Assembly: GCA_023249955.1 (NCBI GenBank)
Contig: JAHFBR010000023.1
Location: forward strand, 1 to 10,940
DNA: 10,940 bases
Origin: a bacterium
Lineage (GTDB): Bacteria > Babelota > Babeliae > Babelales > RVW-14
Reading direction: 5' to 3'
This document shows, piece after piece, positions 6,491-10,940 of the stretch. A model generated the notes under the pieces. It saw nothing but the letters and a program-made list of their open reading frames with translations. It was not told the origin of the DNA and ran no database searches. The translations under genes and the position numbers were made by a program. Each line of letters starts with the position of its first letter. Within the stretch, counting starts at the first letter, position 1.

Positions 6491-7822
6491 TTATTCAATC
6501 AGTTCTTTGTTTGCGACCGCTTTTCTGAATTTAGTGCCGATCAAGCAGGCGCAGAAAATCCATACAAAAATAAGGCCTAAGGCAAATGATCCAGTCAAAA
6601 GGACAATTGGCCCAACGGCGCGATTGACGGCAGAGCCCGATGCCTTTGCAAATCGCAAGCCAAACATGTCAATCCATGCTTTGGACTTATACTTGATGCT
6701 GCGAGAGGTCGGGATGTATAAAACTTCTTTTGCTGGTTGATTAAGTGCGTATCCAAGTGCTTTTGCAATCAGCATGACATAAAAAATAGTCTGGAGTGTT
6801 GGATTTATGAGGTAGCAAAAAATAAACAAACCCAGAAGTGCTGGATAAGCAATGAGCGAAGACCTGATGCCCAGCTTGCGTTGAAAGAATGATGTGCCGA
6901 TTAGACCAAATAAGCAGGCAATTGCTTGTACGCATAGCGCAAAATCGAACAAAAATTTGTTAACCAGTCCAGGCTCTTGGTATGTGGCTTTAACCAGTAA
7001 AGAGAGCTGAAAGCCCATCATGGTTGAAATAAGTTCTTGAAAAAAGATGAGGGCAAAGATACCCATAACGTAAGGGTGTGTTAGCAACAGCTTAAGCCCG
7101 TCCAAAAAGCCAACTTGATCAGGAATAGCCTTGGTGCTTTTGATCTCATCTTCGTAACCACCAAGATTTTCGCGTCCAACGACGTGTTGCAAAATAAAGA
7201 CGACGATTGCTACGCCAAAAAACATGATGACCGAGATGAGCGCGATTCTGGGTGCACTGACGGCGTATTGTGAAGCATCGTACGATAAGTAGTTGCCAAG
7301 GATAGTAAAAATCAGTCCGCCCAGCTGTGTGCCAAAAATAATCAGGCCATAGCCCTTTTTTGCCGATTCAGTTGTCGTGATGTCGTTAATAAAAGACCAG
7401 TACAGCGCAAGCATCAACGAGATGAAGCTTTCGCAGAACAGATAAAAGATCCAGCCGAGCCAGCGCTTTGGGTTTACTTCTGGGTTTTGTAGCCCAATCT
7501 GTGGGTGCATCAGAAAATAAACCAAGACCAGGCCCATGGCTCCATACGCTGAGATAAAGACATAGATCAGTTTTTCTTTTGAAAAGTGATCGACTAATTT
7601 TGAATAAAGAAGTACAAGCGGAAAAAAGAGCAACAGGGAGGCAAGCTTTGCTTCAGGAAGATGCAAGGGGCCTATCATGTTGATAAAAATGCTGTCCTTA
7701 AGCGTCTTGAGTGGCCACCAAGAGCCAATCAAAAAGAAAAAGCCTAATGCCAGAAGAGAAAACTTCTTAAGCTCCGCTCCGCGTAGGTCTCCCCACAAGG
7801 CGCGGATAATTCTGTGACCCAT
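6491..7822 (-). CDS. tlc: TLC-family ATP/ADP (nucleotide) translocase, paralogue 3 (divergent)
   Basis: This 443-residue polytopic carrier is the most diverged of the three but aligns end to end with them. It has ALWGDLRGAELKKFSLL at the N-terminus, KTLKDSIFI (39-47, lysine 42), CESFISLMLALYWSFINDIT (130-149, glutamate 131), SAKKGYGLIIFGTQLGG (153-169) and PAKEVLYIPTSRSIKYKSKAWID (363-385, lysine 365). The acidic residue present at 255/256 in the other two is Gly270 here (TMMGFQLSL). The central loop (about 216-238) is longer and holds an acidic patch, GGYEDEIKST. The start matches the N-termini of the other two; the ribosome site is weak (AGGA only 2 bases from the ATG). No terminator is visible in the 93 bases to the next gene, so some transcripts may read on. 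It could carry a different nucleotide or work in net import rather than ATP/ADP exchange; this is inference. Confidence 0.88.
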   Translation of the reverse strand: MGHRIIRALWGDLRGAELKKFSLLALGFFFLIGSWWPLKTLKDSIFINMIGPLHLPEAKLASLLLFFPLVLLYSKLVDHFSKEKLIYVFISAYGAMGLVLVYFLMHPQIGLQNPEVNPKRWLGWIFYLFCESFISLMLALYWSFINDITTTESAKKGYGLIIFGTQLGGLIFTILGNYLSYDASQYAVSAPRIALISVIMFFGVAIVVFILQHVVGRENLGGYEDEIKSTKAIPDQVGFLDGLKLLLTHPYVMGIFALIFFQELISTMMGFQLSLLVKATYQEPGLVNKFLFDFALCVQAIACLFGLIGTSFFQRKLGIRSSLIAYPALLGLFIFCYLINPTLQTIFYVMLIAKALGYALNQPAKEVLYIPTSRSIKYKSKAWIDMFGLRFAKASGSAVNRAVGPIVLLTGSFALGLIFVWIFCACLIGTKFRKAVANKELIE

Positions 7823-7871
7823 GTTCCTACAACCCTAAAAAAATAAAAAACCCATGGTCCGCACAACACTT

Positions 7872-7900
7872 TCTATACGTTAACTTTTACAATTTGTTGC
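7872..7900 (-). promoter_or_regulatory. Candidate promoter of the 6491-7822 transporter
   Basis: On the minus strand the -10-like TATAGA (7872-7877) is part of TAAAAnnTAACGTAT (7875-7889), the same box as in the promoter of the middle transporter gene. The -35 region 17 bases upstream (GCAACA, 7895-7900) is poor, three of six matches, so an activator or another sigma factor may be needed. It lies about 50 bases before the ATG. The 178-base gap between atpC and this gene (7823-8000) holds no other gene I can support. Confidence 0.4.
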
Positions 7901-8000
7901 GTACGAGTGCAGCTCCACAGGATCTCACAAGAGAATAATTGCGATGATGCAAATATCTTACCACTAAGCCATCTAAGAGTCAAACTTAAACCGGCAGAAT

Positions 8001-8255
8001 TTATTGATCAAGAAGGGCAATTGCTTTGGTGGCGTCAACCTTAAAGATGCCCTGTGAAACGTCCAGGGTGCAGGTTTGAGCATTTGCATTTTTGTAAATA
8101 ATGGAGCTTTTATTCTTGATGATCGATACAAGTGGGCTGTGCTGCGGTCCCACCAAAAAGCTACCGGTTGGGCTTTCGATCTCAACCCACTCAACAATGT
8201 GAGTGGTGGTGGTGGTGGGTGTGATGATTTCGAAAGTAAAATACAGTGGTTCCAT
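8001..8255 (-). CDS. atpC: F-type ATP synthase epsilon subunit, short form (beta-sandwich domain only)
   Basis: This 84-residue protein starts at ATG 8255; a TTG two codons upstream would give 86. It matches the N-terminal beta-sandwich of F1 epsilon: MEPLYFTFEIITP, then GSFLVGPQHSPLVSII, equivalent to the family's GEIGILPGHAPLVT region, and a final strand pair ending SQGIFKVDATKAIALLDQ. Family members are normally about 130-140 residues, with a C-terminal helical hairpin that can inhibit ATP hydrolysis. Here the frame stops right after the sandwich, so the hairpin is absent. Short epsilons are known in some bacteria, so this is not necessarily a broken gene. It starts 8 bases after the atpD stop with no Shine-Dalgarno site, which points to translational coupling. 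The subunit links F1 gamma to the c-ring and seats the central stalk. A five-threonine run (PTTTTTH) near the N-terminus is unusual. Confidence 0.85.
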   Translation of the reverse strand: MEPLYFTFEIITPTTTTTHIVEWVEIESPTGSFLVGPQHSPLVSIIKNKSSIIYKNANAQTCTLDVSQGIFKVDATKAIALLDQ

Positions 8256-8263
8256 GATCAAAC

Positions 8264-9811
<1,548 letters not shown>

Positions 9812-9820
9812 TTAGGTATC

Positions 9821-9849
9821 ACCTTATGCCAATTGTTTTCTTTTGTAAA
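9821..9849 (-). promoter_or_regulatory. Candidate promoter of atpDC
   Basis: On the minus strand TTTACA (9844-9849, five of six matches) lies 17 bases before TAAGGT (9821-9826, three of six matches). The -35 is good but the -10 is weak. It would give a leader of roughly 50 bases ahead of the atpD ATG. No other gene lies between it and the divergent secA. Confidence 0.3.
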
Positions 9850-9864
9850 GATCTTGGTGATAAT

Positions 9865-9909
9865 GCAGCGGCGAGCCCCTTGATGAGCTTCAAAAGAGGG
9901 GCGTGCTGC
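9865..9909. other. Long inverted-repeat structure between atpD and secA
   Basis: GCAGC (9865-9869) and GCCCCT (9875-9880) pair with AGGGGC (9897-9902) and GCTGC (9905-9909), separated by a 5/2 internal loop and a 16-base apical loop in which TTGA/TCAA could pair further. No T-run follows on either strand, so it does not look like an intrinsic terminator. It lies between the two candidate divergent promoters. It could be a protein-binding site or a structured RNA; I recognise no known RNA family. Confidence 0.5.
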
Positions 9910-9945
9910 TAAGATTATCAAAAAGTTTTATCCTGAGGCCTTTTG

Positions 9946-9954
9946 TGGTAGTAT
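9946..9954 (+). promoter_or_regulatory. Candidate extended -10 promoter for secA
   Basis: TGGTAGTAT has the TGn extension directly before TAGTAT (four of six matches to TATAAT). The -35 region is poor, which is usual for extended -10 promoters. Transcription would start near 9961, giving a leader of roughly 110 bases that contains a 21-codon open frame. Confidence 0.33.
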
Positions 9955-9976
9955 TAGATCTGCGTTTTTGGGCGTA

Positions 9977-10042
9977 ATGATGATGAGATATCGTGTACAA
10001 AAAAAGCCTGAAGGTACGAACAACGGTTTAGCCCTTTCATGA
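9977..10042 (+). CDS. Short upstream ORF (21 codons) in the secA leader
   Basis: Three consecutive ATG codons (9977-9985) open a frame of 21 codons, MMMRYRVQKKPEGTNNGLALS, that ends in TGA at 10040-10042, 31 bases before the secA ATG. The peptide is basic near its start and has no signal sequence. No good Shine-Dalgarno site is seen (only GGGCG a few bases upstream). In some bacteria a translated leader peptide (SecM, VemP, MifM) controls Sec machinery genes, but none of their arrest motifs is present here. It may be a chance ORF. Confidence 0.2.
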   Translation: MMMRYRVQKKPEGTNNGLALS

Positions 10043-10073
10043 TCAGGTTTTTAAAAAACAGTAGGAAAAGCCA

Positions 10074-10940
10074 ATGATTGCAAAACTATTAGCAAAGATT
10101 TTTGGTACCCAAAATGAGCGAGAACTCGGACGCTTAAGTCCAATGGTGCAAAGAATTAATGAACTTGAGGCTGCGGTCAGTGCGTTGAGCGATCAGGATT
10201 TGGCTGGCAAGACCGCTGAATTTCGTGAGCGTATAGCTCAGGGTGCATCGCTTGATTTAATTTTGCCAGAAGCTTTTGCTGTAGTTCGTGAAGTGAGCAA
10301 GCGTACGCTTGGCATGCGCCATTTTGACGTACAGTTGATTGGTGGCATGGTTTTGCATAGTGGAAAAATTGCTGAAATGAGAACCGGTGAGGGAAAAACC
10401 CTCATGGCAACGCTTCCGTTGTATCTGAACGCGCTTGAGGGTAAAGGTGCGCATTTGATTACGGTTAACGACTATCTTGTTAAGCGTGATGCTGAGTGGA
10501 TGGGAAATATTTATAAGTTTTTAGGTCTTGAAGTCGGCGTGATTCAAAACAGCATGAGCGATGGCGAGCGTAAAATCGCCTACGCAGCAGATATTACTTA
10601 CGGAACCAATAATGAATTTGGGTTCGATTATCTGCGCGATAATATGAAGTTTGATACCACCGACCTTGCGCAACGTGACTTGCATTTTGCCATTGTTGAC
10701 GAAGTCGACTCTATCTTGATTGATGAAGCGCGTACGCCCCTGATTATTTCAGGCCCCAGCGAGCGTGGAAGCAACCTGTATGAGCTTGCTAATCGTGCGG
10801 TATTGACACTAACCAAAGAAGATTACGAAATTGACGAAAAGGCCCGCTCTGTGCACCTTTCAGAGCAAGGCAATGATAAGATTGAGCGCTTTGTTAAGCT
10901 CGATAACCTATATGCTCCAGAGAATATCTTGGTGCTTCAT
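10074..10940 (+). CDS. secA: Preprotein translocase ATPase SecA (5' part; continues beyond window)
   Basis: This reads as SecA from its start through residue 289 and is open at the right edge; the full protein is usually 830-950 residues. SecA is the cytoplasmic motor that pushes unfolded preproteins through SecYEG. Visible elements: an N-terminal helix ([21 protein letters not shown]), [26 protein letters not shown] with Walker A at 102-109, [13 protein letters not shown] (131-143), [17 protein letters not shown] (175-191) and the Walker B/DEAD-like [20 protein letters not shown] (208-227). The preprotein-binding domain begins around 228. The start is supported by AGGA (10063-10066) 7 bases before the ATG. 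It is transcribed away from atpD. It is the expected exporter for the signal-bearing proteins at the other end of the window, though every bacterium has one. Confidence 0.97.
   Translation, partial: MIAKLLAKIFGTQNERELGRLSPMVQRINELEAAVSALSDQDLAGKTAEFRERIAQGASLDLILPEAFAVVREVSKRTLGMRHFDVQLIGGMVLHSGKIAEMRTGEGKTLMATLPLYLNALEGKGAHLITVNDYLVKRDAEWMGNIYKFLGLEVGVIQNSMSDGERKIAYAADITYGTNNEFGFDYLRDNMKFDTTDLAQRDLHFAIVDEVDSILIDEARTPLIISGPSERGSNLYELANRAVLTLTKEDYEIDEKARSVHLSEQGNDKIERFVKLDNLYAPENILVLH

Noticed and set aside
7840..7860. CCATGG palindrome next to a T-rich run on the minus strand, considered as an intrinsic terminator after atpC
   Set aside because: The palindrome leaves no room for a loop, so no stable hairpin can form. 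The T-run is simply the leader of the transporter gene.
7895..7985. tRNA-like sequence on the minus strand between atpC and the third transporter (GGCTTAGTGGTAAG resembles a tRNA D-arm)
   Set aside because: No acceptor stem closes, the possible anticodon arm (TTGC/GCAA) has a 6-base loop without the usual U33, and no TTCRA T-loop follows. A chance or decayed resemblance is more likely.
8203..8219. GGT-repeat microsatellite
   Set aside because: It is the coding sequence for the threonine run in the epsilon subunit. It is only about five repeat units and in frame, so there is no evidence of phase variation.

Overview
The window looks like a chromosomal segment of a small-genome, host-dependent bacterium. 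The main clue is a tandem run of three ATP/ADP translocase (TLC family) paralogues, a family almost confined to bacteria and plastids that live inside eukaryotic cells. Three shortened TLC-type carriers, divergent housekeeping genes and exported proteins fit Dependentiae (TM6, Babeliae) best. Chlamydiae and Rickettsiales are less likely alternatives. This assignment is inference, since no rRNA or other phylogenetic marker was available to test it.

Layout: everything from position 1 to about 9763 lies on the minus strand, and secA at the right end runs the other way. Read in the direction of minus-strand transcription (right to left), the order is: atpD (F1 beta) and a short atpC (F1 epsilon) as a two-gene unit; three TLC carriers at 6491-7822, 5099-6397 and 3714-5009; a UvrD/PcrA helicase; a multi-pass M50-type zinc metallopeptidase; and a truncated exported protein with an alpha/beta-hydrolase-like HGFGG motif that runs off the left edge. 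On the plus strand, secA begins at 10074 and runs off the right edge.

The genes suggest a cell that can both import host nucleotides (by ATP/ADP or NTP/NDP exchange) and run an F-type ATP synthase. The beta-epsilon pair is separated from the other atp genes, and epsilon lacks its C-terminal inhibitory helices. The transporters appear to be individually controlled. Two have similar promoter boxes, the two middle gaps carry intrinsic-terminator-like hairpins, and two have strong Shine-Dalgarno sites. The 310-base gap between atpD and secA holds probable divergent promoters, a 45-base inverted-repeat structure and a 21-codon upstream ORF.

No rRNA, convincing tRNA, CRISPR array, insertion sequence or phage gene was seen. 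The most interesting material is the diversification of the three transporters, including at an intramembrane acidic position, and the reduced F1 epsilon with a matching change in the beta DELSEED loop.
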